22,171 nt of DNA from Sphacelaria rigidula. Its lineage: Eukaryota; Phaeophyceae; Sphacelariales. The stretch covers positions 1-22,171 of the forward strand of contig CAXNAA020000348.1 in NCBI GenBank assembly GCA_964200075.2. Reading direction: 5' to 3'. The notes beneath the pieces were generated by a model. It was not told the DNA's origin. It worked only from the letters and a program-made list of their open reading frames with translations, and did no database searches. The position numbers and the translations under genes were made by a program. Shown in pieces: positions 10,868 to 20,649 of the stretch. The first letter of the stretch is position 1, and each line of letters starts with the position of its first letter.

Positions 10868-13008
10868 GTGAGCGGGTTGATAATTTTTATTCACGGCAGC
10901 GGTATTCTTGGCAATGTGAAGGGAAAACTCGTGGGAGTGCAACCTATTGAACTTATATGTAAATATATAGATATAGATAGACATGTGGATTCGACGAAAT
11001 GCGTACAGTACCAGTCGATTGAATATAACTACCCCGCATTCGAGGGGAAAAATGATCTGGACGAATGCTGAGTCCACAACCCTAACTCCATGATTATTTG
11101 AGAGATTATCAAGCTGTAGAAATTCCGCAGTAAATATCCCGCGAGCAAACTTCGGGTGCCAGAAGAGAGTGTAAAATAGTAACAATATTTGGTTCCAACC
11201 GTCGTCAAAAAAGTCAGTTCACAATACTTGAGGGTGAATGGGAAATGATTTACTATACCTGACGATGATTGGATGGCGGCTATATTCCCCCGTTTCCCGC
11301 TTCACTACACTCCTTACCGGGGATGTACAGGGCGGGTGAGGTGGCACCACGACCACAGACGGCGGGAGGGTGACACTCGCAATTCAGAACCGCCACGACT
11401 GATGTTGGCCGCTCGTAGTCCCGGGATGATAGCGTTGTGGTGGGTGGAGGGTGCGGACGCTGGCGGACATGGAAAACGGGCTGTTGCTTGTAAATGTAAA
11501 CCCGAAAAATCAGCAGTACGCTGTGTTGATGTGTTAGTACCAGCGAGTCATGTAGACGGTTGTATCTGTTGTCCCTGTGTGCTGGCTTGCTTGTTTTCTG
11601 CGTTTGGGGTGTACAGTTCAACGACTAGACTGGAGTGGGTGAACCACCCATCCTTTTGTTTTGGTGGAGCACACCGATATCCCCGCAGACTATGGCGTAC
11701 TTCGGGGTAAAACTTTGAACGATGCCGGGAACCATGTTCGTCACTTACAACACGGACGTTTACTCCTGTCCGCTAACGTGTGCAAATAATGCATACTATT
11801 AGTGGGGCACGAGTTGGCGGGCATAGCGCATCCTGTAGACTGTAAATATCAGCATTCAACCGGAGAATTTCGGTTGAAAGCGACTTTGTTATCTTTTTTG
11901 GGGTCTTCCATGGTTCATCACGGCGAACCGTCAGTACCAACATTTCGGGGACGGGTGGATGCTAGTACTCGAAACAGATTCTGAGAGGAAAATCATTTTT
12001 TGCGATCGAGTTTGAACGAGTCATTGACTCACAGGTCGTCGGGGGTCCTTAAAGTAAACAGCCACACGTTGCAGCTTTGTTAGACTTTGTCGCAATCGAA
12101 CACATCCCGATCGTGCTAATAAACACTGGGAACCCGTCGAGGCTTGGATTTTGTAATTTCTAGCTATATTTATTGCGCTACAGCCGAAAACCCAAGTGTG
12201 CATTTTTGGACCAAATTACGAGTAATAATAATATCCCCACAGAACCGAATTTCACGCCGTATTGCCCGGACAATACATAGATGAAGACTGTTTCCCATAA
12301 ATGACCTGCGTCTCCCCCCATTGCCCACCATTTATGGAACGTTCGAGTGGGAATGACAGCTGTTCTACAAAAAGCTACCGATTATGTGATTTTACGCTAT
12401 AACAATGTTGACTACTGGTGTGGTATGTTCAACAATAGATACCGGCACATTTTGCCCGTACACACACTTTCGATACACATGTGCTACGGTTACACTGTCA
12501 GTGGTATAACAAGAAGGCCCACTGCCGACTTTCCCCAGTCTTATGTCACACTCCCGTACAATCGCGGCCGGTACGTGTCCAGTTCAGGATATGATAAAGG
12601 CACTCTCATCTCTTGTCTGTCTACCCGACGTTACCGGCGTCACATAGTGAGGCTGGGGGTGGGTATATGGACGAAACAAGATGCTCGTCGCGGCTTCGGT
12701 GCAGTGGACCTCAAATAAGCGCGTGTCGAAAGAGGCACAGTTTCCCTCCTTGTGTTTTTAGATGTGCATGCGAGTTCAGAGATGATGTGACGTCAACCCC
12801 CCCTTAAGTCAATGAGTATGATGCTCTTTACTTACACGCGATTGAGCTTCAAACCCAATAACACCCCCTCTTTCCTCAAGGGAGCACCGGCTTCGACTTG
12901 CAAACTCAATACTACGCCCCCATCGCAAGATCGACGATTGCTGGTCGAACTTCTGCAGTATCCAAAACTGATTGCACTAGCTTCCATTTTTTGAACCCAT
13001 TGCCGGTC
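10868..13008. other. Long stretch without a supported gene
   Basis: It contains two longer plus-strand open frames: 11273-11710 (145 codons; its first 21 codons end at a donor-like CGG|GTGAGG) and 12347-12718 (123 codons, starting GTG GGA ATG). Neither shows a family motif. The first is Cys- and Arg-rich in a way typical of chance frames. No RNA gene, repeat array or mobile-element signature was seen. Confidence 0.4.
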
Positions 13009-13075
13009 GCCCCGGTGGCTCAGTTGGTAACCTGGCAACCTTCTGACGGTTGGGTCTTGGGTTTGAAATCTCAGT
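13009..13075 (+). repeat. tRNA-derived SINE head, copy 2
   Basis: GCCCCGG (13009-13015) is followed by a perfect A box TGGCTCAGTTGG (13016-13027). An anticodon-like arm has a 5-bp stem CAACC/GGTTG around loop TTCTGAC. The B box is GGTTTGAAATC (13059 on), with the usual C changed to T. A-to-B spacing is 43 bases, the same as in copy 1. The D stem and acceptor stem do not pair, so it is not a functional tRNA. The loop triplet CTG would suggest a glutamine tRNA ancestor, but the drift makes that weak. Confidence 0.65.
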
Positions 13076-13393
13076 GAAATCACACGATCTGGGATTTTTG
13101 CTCAAATCATGCCCAACAGCGGAGAGCGACCATGTCGTGGGTACAAAACGTTCGAATTCGCGGTTGACGAGAAACAGGAACCGCTGAACCCCTCTCGTGA
13201 TAAAAAAAGCAAGGCAAGCCCCGCAGATGGAAGGTGGAGTACTAAAACAAAACTAAAAAGAAATAAACCTCCCGTGTTGGCCTTCCTCCTATGTGACCCC
13301 GGCTGATGCGCTCCCATATACCGAAAGGTATAGACTGGCGTGCAGAACAGATGGGATGACAACACATTCCAGGCAAGCCTGTACACCTGCACT
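13076..13393. other. SINE 3' flank, nothing further resolved
   Basis: It may be the body of the SINE. TTTTTGCTCA near 13095 resembles TTTTTGCCCA downstream of copy 1. An A-rich stretch (about 13200-13265) could be a retroposon tail or simply low complexity. No gene is seen. Confidence 0.3.
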
Positions 13394-13750
13394 GTCGGCG
13401 ATAGCCGCGCGAGTGACCTGTGAACCGAACATTACTGCATCGCCGGTGGTCGAGGTGCTAACGATTTCGACTTGACAACCCAAACACGCACCCCGCCGCT
13501 GGGTCGGCGATTGACGCGCGAGTGATCTTCGACACTGAACCAGTTTTTCTCAGATAGCACGAGCTTCGATTCCTCACTGAGAATCGGCATCCCCGTGGTG
13601 GGGTCGGCGACGGTCGGGAGAGCGAGGTCTGAATCCAACGTCGCACCCTCTGCGCTCAAGATTGGTGGCTCGATCTGCGAGCCTGAACATTCACCTCCGT
13701 CGAGAGGCTTGTCACAACCGAGCGGGCGACTTGTGAATCCGCGATCGCAT
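13394..13750. repeat. Degenerate ~100-bp tandem array
   Basis: GTCGGCGA recurs at 13394, 13503 and 13603 (spacing 109 and 100). Each is followed by a GCGAG-containing segment and then CTGAACC/CTGAATCC-like words. Two further partial units lie near 13677 and 13721. Unit identity is clearly reduced, so this is an old array. A minus-strand open frame (13432-13761, 109 codons) runs through it, possibly only because unit lengths are close to multiples of three. It abuts the broken 3' side of the non-LTR element. Confidence 0.45.
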
Positions 13751-13887
13751 CCCCTGTCCATGTTTGAAAATACGATGTATGAGGACGTTTTCTTCGGATG
13801 AAGGGCTTCGTCCGGTGTGAATAGTGGATTACCGGTGGCAAACTCTTAGTATCAGAATGAAGAACCTGAACGGTATACCATCGAGCG

Positions 13888-14151
13888 TCACACACGTGGG
13901 CAGCTGCTTGACCTGCGCGGCCATCCGCGGTTTGAGGGTGACTTGGCGCTGAGAAGTTTGTGAAGCCACCTGGCCCACCGCGCAAGGATGAGCACGGGTT
14001 TCCGAAGCAGCTTGCCGTCCCTGTCCTTGATGTTCTGCGTGGCGAAGGGCCACTTTTTTTCCACGTCCAGTCCCTTGTTGAGCTGGTAAAAGCCGGCTAT
14101 GCTCATCTCGAGCTTCACCGCATACTTCTCGAAGAACTCACACACGATCAT
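13888..14151 (-). pseudogene. LINE endonuclease-RT linker fragment
   Basis: Encodes the segment that in RTE/CR1-like elements precedes the reverse transcriptase (FFEKYAVKLEMSIAGFYQL, then DRDGKLLRKPVLILARWARW). A frameshift near 13960-13990 moves the continuation (LKPRMAAQVKQLPTCVTLD) into the frame of 13829-14053. No RT catalytic motif (YADD-type) is present downstream. Confidence 0.75.
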
Positions 14152-14450
14152 GTCTCTCCGTCAATTGAGCTCTTGCGTCGTTGCCTTTCCTTCCTTTCGT
14201 AGAATTTTGTCGGTTAGGGCACCGCGCAGTTGTTGCCTACCTCTTTACCCACACCTTGCGAATCTGGCGCTCCGCTCTGTCGCTTGCACACTAGTCCTGC
14301 GGTCCTCGTTTTCACTCAGCCTGGGGCGCGGTTACCGCGGCTGCAGGCAAAACGGTATTCGTGAGCGCCGCGGTCATCATGCCCACGGTCGACCCAGGCA
14401 TGGAGGTAGTGGGGGAGCAATGAGTCCTGTGCTGGATCTGGTGCTGGAAA

Positions 14451-14774
14451 TCACGCCAGAGGACCTGTCGGCTTGTTGGAACGTGTGTGAGGCTCCGCCC
14501 TTCGGTGTCCTAAAGAACGTGTTGATGACGGAGAGCTTGTTGTTCCTGGCGAAACCAAGCAGTCGTTCAGCGTTTCGCGTCCGTACGCACCAAGCACCTT
14601 AGTATCACTACACCCATCTCCTCTCCTACCCGTCTGAGCATTGACATCCATCATGACCACAAGGTGGTTACGGCAAGGCACCTCCCGGATCGCGGCATTC
14701 GTTGCGTTCCACAATTCGTCTCTGTAAGTGGTATCACTATTTTCTGTAGGTGCGTATCCAGACGCGAAAGACAA
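14451..14774 (-). pseudogene. LINE endonuclease fragment (open segment)
   Basis: The longest intact open segment of the LINE endonuclease. It holds SGYAPTE at its start, the catalytic Asp-x-Asn motif (MDVNAQTG) in the middle, and LGAYGRETLND. After that the true frame shifts: the continuation NKLSVINTFFRTPKGG is in another frame. It lacks the N-terminal metal-binding half, which lies upstream in further frames, and it has no start codon of its own. Confidence 0.8.
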
Positions 14775-15600
14775 CCCCTGTCAATTTACGGGGCTGCAGG
14801 CGGGACCTTCATCAGTCTCGGGCTGATGCACTCCACCACCCTGTTTCACTCCTCCAATCCGTCCCAGACAGGCTGCCGGATCGCACACCCCACCCTTTGC
14901 ACTCCTACGTCATCCTTTGCTCCAGTAGCTCCGCTCCATATCACCACGTACTTCATACGCGTGATTTCGCGTTGCCCCTAACGTCTGGTCTCTTAGAGTC
15001 CGATCACGTCACAGGCGGTTTCGGAACAGATTTAGACGCCAGTTGTACTGTTGTGACCGATGGGGTTCTTGCCTCTGTAAGCGAGTGTGCAGACGTTGAA
15101 GGTGCCCACAGTCAGCTTGCCCACGCGTACCTTCGCCCTGGTGCTCGCTCGTCTCTCTCGGTCCGCTACACGTAGGGGTGGATTTGTCTTTCGTTTTATC
15201 GAGCCGCTATTTTCCTTCTATCCATCTCGGCCTAGTCTGGTTCGTGCCTTGGTACAAAAAGACGGGGTACGGTAGCACTCTCTACCTACACTATCTATCC
15301 ATCTCTATCGGCGCTGGTGCTCACCAATGTGGAGTTTTTTCTCCTCTTTAGTCCTCGGGCAACGGGTACCACGCTTTCTGCAACGGTGGTTCGGTGCAGC
15401 TGCCTCAGGTAACTCTGCCGCGGGGTCCGCTGCACCACGAGTAACATCCCCCGTCTGCACAGCCTCGCCAGCGCTTTGCATCATCAGTGCACTTGGCGAG
15501 CTGGGCCTCTCTACACCACCCCTCCTCTTCTGCTGTGGCCTGGCACGCCCGCTAGGGGCTCAGTAGGTCGGGCTCCGTCCCGATGGGGGAGCAGTAGCAT

Positions 15601-17419
15601 GAAGATCCAAAAGACGCCTGAGATTGTCAACAGCGCTTCATTCATTGATTTGGACAAAAACTGTGCTTGCTTGGGAGCAGTTGGGGCTATCGTCGGCCCT
15701 ACTGAAGGTTCAAATATGTTCTCACGCTCAAGTCAAGTAATATCAACCGTGGATAGAATGCGCTCCGAACTAGGACAAACTCTACTGGCTTGAGTTGGCA
15801 CCCCGGTGCGATCACTGTCAAAATCAGCCCGCCCTTCTTTTTTTGCGCACCCCAGTGCCAACTAAAAGGCCTTGCTAACCCAAGCACTTCCGGGTATAGT
15901 GAAACATGAAGACATATATGAATATGAATTGACACTGCAAATGTGGGGAGATAATTTTTCGAACTTTCATCACTAGAGTCTATACATACTTTATGTGATG
16001 TGATAGGGGGAGACACCTTGAGAAGGGTGTAATGGTGTTCACCACGATTGTTCCAGGTTCAGACCTCTGTGTACGTTGTTTGTTTACTCGGCTCAGCAGC
16101 GCAGGCTAACCACAGTCGCTCTCGTGTTGTATCCACACAAGGGAGACAACAAGCAAATAATACAGACCAGAATAGCACTTCTATCACGCAATTGATTGTA
16201 TCCGAGCTTCATCTATAGCTTCAGCTACAGAACACAAATACAACACGAACCGAAACAAGCCGAAGCCTTATCAATAAAACACACCGGACAAAACAGCAGC
16301 CGGACTACTGCTCTTATATCTGGGACTCACTTTCTCGCGGTTTGTAGATACTCCACTGGGGAACTGTTGGATCGCAGCCCAAAAACCGGGAATGAAAAGA
16401 GAGTGACGCTCGTTGGGGCTGCTTGCAGCTTCAAACGTGTTTCGCCGCCCCCTAAATCAACATTAACCGAGGTCATGTAATAAAATCCAAAAGCCGTGCT
16501 CCTCAATTCATGCCATGGTTGGGTCACTACCTTTTTTCGAATTCAAATACATGCTCTCCGTAGAACGTCAACCTCAAGGGGCAGCCAATTCTCCGCTATT
16601 TGAATATGAAACTGTCCATCATTCAATGTCACCTTGCCCAAGATCATGGCTACGTCCTGCAGTCACCTCATATATAGAAGAGCACATGAAAACATACCAT
16701 CAATCCTTGAGTTGTCATAGCCTGCTAACAACCAAGAATCCTGGTCGAGGGTGGTCGTTAGCTGCTACATGACCACGTCATGGGAAATCACAGTAGAGTA
16801 ATAGTTTCAGCAGTACCACCGACAGTCTTGCCGCCTGATGTTGAACGAAAAAACGACATTCGCCACGGCCTCATGTAGATTGACTTGACTGCCGGCATAA
16901 TGCATACCTGTGGAGCAGCGACAAAGTTTGTTAACATTATCATCACGTAGTTGACTTCTTCGCGAAATACATGTCTTCCTTCCACCATGACGCCTTTCGA
17001 GCTCTTACGTCACCGCTAACCACACATATCGCTCATTCACTTGTACCGCCTCCAGACGAGACACGCCTCATTGTCGCGCTGTGACGCTCTGAATCTATTT
17101 GTCGTAGCTTTCACGTCCCAGGACTTCAGCGACACTAAACAGAAGGGGCGAGTGTTGAATGACGCCAATCGATTCTGGAGAGGGAGACACCGCGTAGGGA
17201 TCGGGAGAAGAAGCTGTCACGTCGAGAGTTTGAACCTGAACAGTTGGGCCCCTATTTGAGTAAAAACCCACAGCAACGACGGCTAGCAAAAAATAGGGTG
17301 CGAAAAGAGCAGGGGGTAGCCACTGGATGGCTCAAAGCGGGACGAGTAGCAGGGTATTTCCGTGTTGTACAGTAAGAGTTAACATGGCCACCCTCCTAAA
17401 CCCCTCGTTTCAGCACCAG
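15601..17419. other. Stretch without a supported gene
   Basis: This sits where the reverse transcriptase and 3' LTR of the copia element (integrase at 17420-17800, minus strand) would be expected, but I could not identify RT motifs in any frame. A minus-strand TATATAAGAGC-like word near 16310-16320 could be an LTR promoter remnant. It is too weak to call. Open frames here are short. Confidence 0.35.
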
Positions 17420-17800
17420 TATACACACTCCTTCTTCTTAGGTAATCTCTGCTATTTTACAGTACTGTCTAAAAAAGTCTGCTATATATTCTCCACCACG
17501 CTCGGTCCTCAGACGTTGAACTCGAAGTCCCAAGGGGTTCGCAATTTCTTGAATAAATTTGCACAGTGTTGCTAATTCTTCGTCCTTACTTTAAATGAAG
17601 TATGCAATTCTACGTCTGCTGAAAGCATCAGTAAATTTAGCCATGTACTTGAAAGCTCCTGTTGCTGTAGGTGTCGCTGGTCCAAAAATATCAGTACTGA
17701 CAAGTTGAAGACGATCGGTGATGTTGCCCGCGAGTTGGTTGCCTTTTGGTAAATTTTCTGCCTACTTTTATCGGTCATGCGGGTGTCACACGAAGTAATT
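17420..17800 (-). pseudogene. Ty1/copia integrase remnant
   Basis: One minus-strand frame reads RLQLVSTDIFGPATPT (first catalytic Asp in STD, about 17680-17712), then KYMAKFTDAFSRRRIAYF, a TAA stop, SKDEEL, and LRVQRLRTERGGEYIADFF (about 17475-17520), with a second TAA just after. This is the core of a copia-type DDE integrase. The second catalytic Asp (normally in a TDNG or SDRGGE context) is Glu here, and the third catalytic Glu region is lost. Upstream, in a shifted frame, a CDTRMTDKSRQK segment matches the zinc-finger/linker that precedes the integrase core. The element is inactive. Confidence 0.75.
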
Positions 17801-17870
17801 GTGTCTTCGAAGGTTACACATGATTCTGCAGTTTCTGTACACTGCGCATGATTTGCATATTTCAAGTACC

Positions 17871-18540
17871 CTTACGAAAAACCATATTAACAGGGGATTT
17901 TATAAAATGAGGTTCATCACTGAAATGAGGTTTGAAGACCCTAGCCGTTGAATATCAAAAAGCCCTCAAGAGTACCGCACGACGCTGCTGATGTGTAATT
18001 TTGGGGAGGAGTAGGAAGTGCGTCCGTGGTTGCACATGCTGCCCATCCCTGGTTAGCTGCGGGCGACGGACCATAACAACGTGTGTTTCAATGTCGACGA
18101 TGTTCTCGCTCCTGTTTGTCTCGAGGCTCGTGTTCAGACAGAAATCTCGGGCGTCAAGTTGCTCGTCAGTGACGTGCTGGAGGGATATCACTGCCAACGC
18201 AGTCATGTGCCGAGCGGATGATTGAGCTTCCATGAAGAATGGGACATGAAAAAGCGTGAATAATTTCCTTCTTTGACGGCCGATGCACAACCTTAATGTT
18301 TTATTTCACGACGCAACCGTACTGCAAATACCCGTCGAGCTTTCCAATCCGGTTCCAGCGTATATGATGCGGCAATGTCTCAGTCGAAAGAGAAATCGTT
18401 GACATCCACCTCAATATCGCTGCGTACCTTCCCGTCATACACACCATCGCAACACCCCATCATGCTACATGACAGCATCTCGACCCCGCCCTGAACTGTA
18501 CGTTCGCGTCCGCATCCCTACTGTATGTGAACCTTTTGCC
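17871..18540. other. Stretch without a supported gene
   Basis: Minus-strand frame 17955-18290 (111 codons) lies where copia gag or protease sequence would be expected, but it shows no zinc knuckle or protease motif. I see nothing else identifiable. Confidence 0.3.
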
Positions 18541-18574
18541 TTCACTCTCCAACTGCGCCACTGCAACTCGAGAC

Positions 18575-18665
18575 TCCAGCGTCATCACTATTACTATTGT
18601 AACCACCACCATCATTGCCATCGCCGTCACTTCCAGTATCACAGTCGTCATTGTCATCATCGGGG
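18575..18665. repeat. Degenerate CAT/CAC low-complexity tract
   Basis: Imperfect repeats of ATC, ACC and GTC triplets over about 90 bases. In one minus frame they encode an Asp/Gly/Asn-rich acidic stretch (PDDDNDDCDTGSDGDGND), in a plus frame a His-rich stretch. Frames over this tract are kept open by composition and should not be trusted as genes. Confidence 0.6.
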
Positions 18666-19223
18666 GCCACCTCGTCCCCCAACCCCTCTCGACCCGTGTC
18701 GCGTCTGGCCCTCAGCCACCTTTGCTCGAATCCCGGCCCACCTACGACTAGATCCCCGGGAGTGACCGCGATAGGCTGCTTCGCGGCGAGCCTCCCTTTC
18801 CTCTCTCGACCCTCTTGCACACTGGCTATTACAGCATGCTGCGTGCCATCTGTGCTGCCTATCGCAGCGGTAATGTAGGAGTCTCTGGGGCCGTTGTGCG
18901 GTGTTTTTCGACCCTATCCCCATCACAACCCCCTCCCTGCCCGTATCCCATTCCAAGTGGTAGAATGGGCAGGTGTTCAAAACCTCCAAATACAGTGCTG
19001 CTTCAGGCTGGCAGGCTTCCCCGCCGGGTTTTACGAGGCGCCTGAGTTGTCTATTGGATGCGACCAATACCAGGCGAATACATTGCTGATCCAGGATTTC
19101 TTGAGGTACCGACTCCACAGCCTCTCTGGGCGTGTTGTATACCCTGTACTTTCCCCATAAGGGAATTTCAGGGTATACGATCTTCTGCTGGCCAGGCTTC
19201 GTTATGAGGAACAGCTCGTTCAT
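18657..19223 (-). CDS. Unrecognised 188-codon open frame, possibly element-derived
   Basis: This is the longest open frame in the window. It starts ATG (MNELFLITKPGQQKIVYPE), and the first ~110 residues have balanced, protein-like composition (hydrophobic segments such as IRLVLVASNRQLRRLV). The last ~75 are Arg/Gly-rich and look like non-coding read-through, so a splice site or frameshift probably lies near 18880-18900. I do not recognise the product. It is surrounded by mobile-element remnants on the same strand, so element origin is likely. A strong nested palindrome lies inside it (19137-19178). Confidence 0.3.
   Translation of the reverse strand: MNELFLITKPGQQKIVYPEIPLWGKYRVYNTPREAVESVPQEILDQQCIRLVLVASNRQLRRLVKPGGEACQPEAALYLEVLNTCPFYHLEWDTGREGVVMGIGSKNTAQRPQRLLHYRCDRQHRWHAACCNSQCARGSREEREARREAAYRGHSRGSSRRWAGIRAKVAEGQTRHGSRGVGGRGGPR
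19137..19178. repeat. Nested palindrome
   Basis: GTATACCCTG (19137-19146) is the exact complement of CAGGGTATAC (19169-19178). Inside it, TTCCC and GGGAA form a second stem around a short loop. The whole 42 bases can fold as a hairpin with one internal loop, on either strand. Confidence 0.6.
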
Positions 19224-20249
19224 CTGATTGAACGTCGAACGGTGCGACCGAAATCATGGACAAGGTAGAGACGGCCGGCGGCAACGAACATGAGAAAGTC
19301 AGTTCGGGATACGGAGGAGGGGCGGTGTTTGGAAACAGCGCTCAGACAGGGGTCTCAAAACCACGTTGTGTAGTTTTTCCCGGAACCACATGTCCCCCGG
19401 GCATCACGATGTGGACGCGCTCATAAATGGACCCGAGAAAAACTGTTTTTTTCACGAAGTGCGGTGAAGCGGGAAAAAACTCTGTTCCACGCAGCAAGAA
19501 AAAACTACATCTCCAACGGTGCACGAAGAAAAAACGCGCACACCGGTGTCCCCTTTTCTTATTTGGACCTCTCGGGGGGTAGGGTGAGGGGCGTACTCGT
19601 TTCTTGCTTGCCTTAGTCATTTGACCATTGACCACGCATCGGTTTGAGACGGAACACCGTTCCTACTCGTCATGGACACCCCTCCAACATTTTTGCGCTC
19701 ATCACGTTCCTTCACGAGCTTACCACCTTTTTTCACGTATTGGACGAAAACCTTTCGCATCCCCGTTCTGTTTCACCGTCTTTGGCCACCATCTGTCTCC
19801 TAGGAGAGCCATCGTTTTCTCCCTATTGTCTAATGCGTCAAACGATTGCATACCGCCTTTGTTCACGTCCCGGATTTCTCCCTTTACCACGTCCCGTTCC
19901 GTCCCGTTCGGGTAGGGCGGGGGGGTTACTCATTTGGGCTTTGGGCCAAGCCATAAAAACAATCCCTCCTACGAGAGATATTGTGTTGCGAGGATTGTAA
20001 TTTTTGCGCCTGCGGCCGAACCGCCTGGATTCCCGAAAACGCTGCACAACTTGATGTACGCAGAAGCTGTAACCAACCGCGAATAAGACCATACCGACAG
20101 CTACATAGCTGCACAATATTTCCGATAACAAGACGGCTATCATGCGCGCGAATTGAAGCCAGTACACAGCCGGACAAAATCGGTGGTGCGACGGGAATGG
20201 CTACACATGACAAGCCCCGAACGCCGGGTGTCGGTCAACTTTCTGCCTA
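19224..20249. other. Stretch without a confident gene
   Basis: The minus-strand frame 19342-19635 starts MTKASKKRVRPSPYPPRGPN after an alternative start and has a basic N-terminus, but no recognised domain. A-tract words of the form GAAAAAAC recur at 20-40-base spacing between about 19430 and 19540. In a minus-strand frame at about 19740-19860 a protein-like stretch (EKTMALLGDRWWPKTVK) can be read without family assignment. This may all be decayed element DNA belonging to the unit to its right. Confidence 0.3.
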
Positions 20250-20438
20250 TCACTCGTCTTCATCTCCGACATCCATATCTTCATCCCCCACGTCTTCTAT
20301 AGCGTTTTGTGCTTGTGTAGTTTCTGCAACAGCGGACCACACATGATGCGGAAGTTTCGTGGATGTGGGAAGCTTAGCGAATTTGCAGCTTATTGCTGCA
20401 ACGTGCTCGAAGGAAATCGAGCGTACCCGTTTCCCGTC

Positions 20439-20649
20439 TGTAATGCGTGAGAGGACCGCGTGCTTAGAGGACCGCGCCGTAGTTAAAAAAACCTCAGGAT
20501 TGATGTTTATCAAAACCAATCGGGCCAGTCCTTGCAGGTACCACGCCCCTGACCATAAACCCAACACTAACCCTAACCCTAACCCTAACCATGGGGATGT
20601 TCAGAGTCCGATGCGGTCCTCTAAGCACGCGGTCCTCTCACGCATTACA
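20439..20649. mobile_element. 211-bp nonautonomous inverted-repeat element (MITE)
   Basis: Perfect 37-bp terminal inverted repeats at 20439-20475 and 20613-20649, beginning TGTAATGCG and ending CGCATTACA. Immediately outside lies CCGTC on both sides (20434-20438 and 20650-20654), a 5-bp target-site duplication. Each terminal repeat contains the decamer AGAGGACCGC twice, 16 bases apart, like transposase-binding sites. The 137-bp interior has no gene and holds (CCCTAA)4. TG...CA ends and a CCGT-containing target recall Ginger-type transposons, but Ginger1 duplications are 4 bp, so the superfamily is uncertain. Excision with one target copy restores the surrounding minus-strand frame. Confidence 0.85.
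20567..20590. repeat. Telomere-type repeat, four CCCTAA units
   Basis: Four perfect copies of CTAACC in tandem, with degenerate forms just before (CCATAAACCCAACA). It sits inside the loop of the inverted-repeat element, not at a chromosome end. On the minus strand it is TTAGGG-type. It could be captured telomeric DNA or a short chance satellite. Confidence 0.85.

Larger units (their letters stand above)
13860..15600 (-). mobile_element. Non-LTR retrotransposon (LINE) remnant, RT missing
   Basis: Read on the minus strand. A basic N-terminal region (about 15480-15310, including RKRGTRCPRTKEEKK) is followed by an AP-type endonuclease: GKLTVGTFNV (about 15090-15120), CDVIGL-stop-ETRR (about 14985-15015), ECISPRLMKV (about 14800-14830), SGYAPTEN (about 14745-14770), VMMDVNAQTG (about 14634-14662), LGAYGRE and NKLSVINTFFRTPKGG (about 14500-14545). 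Next comes the linker before the reverse transcriptase (KDRDGKLLRKPVLILARWAR, about 13985-14045). Pieces alternate between frames and carry stops, so the element is dead. The TAA at 14993-14995 replaces the Gln next to the catalytic Glu, while the Asp/Asn pair survives. Similarity is lost at about 13860, before any RT motif. The outer limits are approximate. Confidence 0.85.

Noticed and set aside
10670-11071. 133-codon plus frame with polyproline
   Set aside because: Its frame before and after the 29-base C tract depends on an exact tract length that cannot be trusted. A splice acceptor just after the tract suggests non-coding sequence there.
11273-11710. 145-codon plus-strand frame
   Set aside because: Cys/Arg/Trp-rich composition, no motif, and an overlapping minus frame of similar length. 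A chance frame is the simpler reading.
14099-14602. Plus-strand open frame of 167 codons
   Set aside because: It is antisense to the LINE endonuclease and linker, whose motifs are unambiguous on the minus strand. The plus reading has no family features.
16013-16070. Possible third SINE head (B-box-like GGTTCAGACCT at 16056)
   Set aside because: No A box at the 43-base distance shared by the two accepted copies.
16280-16520. Possible copia LTR with TATA-like word on the minus strand
   Set aside because: No second LTR copy, primer-binding site or polypurine tract could be identified.
18680-18733. Possible tRNA or SINE (GCTCGAATCCCGGCCC looks like a tRNA 3' arm)
   Set aside because: No A box or foldable D and anticodon arms upstream at tRNA distance. 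The B-box match alone is chance-level in 22 kb.
18469-18765. His-rich plus-strand frame and Asp-rich minus-strand frame
   Set aside because: Both are produced by the imperfect CAT/CAC low-complexity tract, which keeps several frames open at once.
20439-20649. Interpretation as a telomere-healed break with foldback duplication
   Set aside because: The exact 5-bp duplication and restoration of the surrounding frame on excision fit transposon insertion much better.
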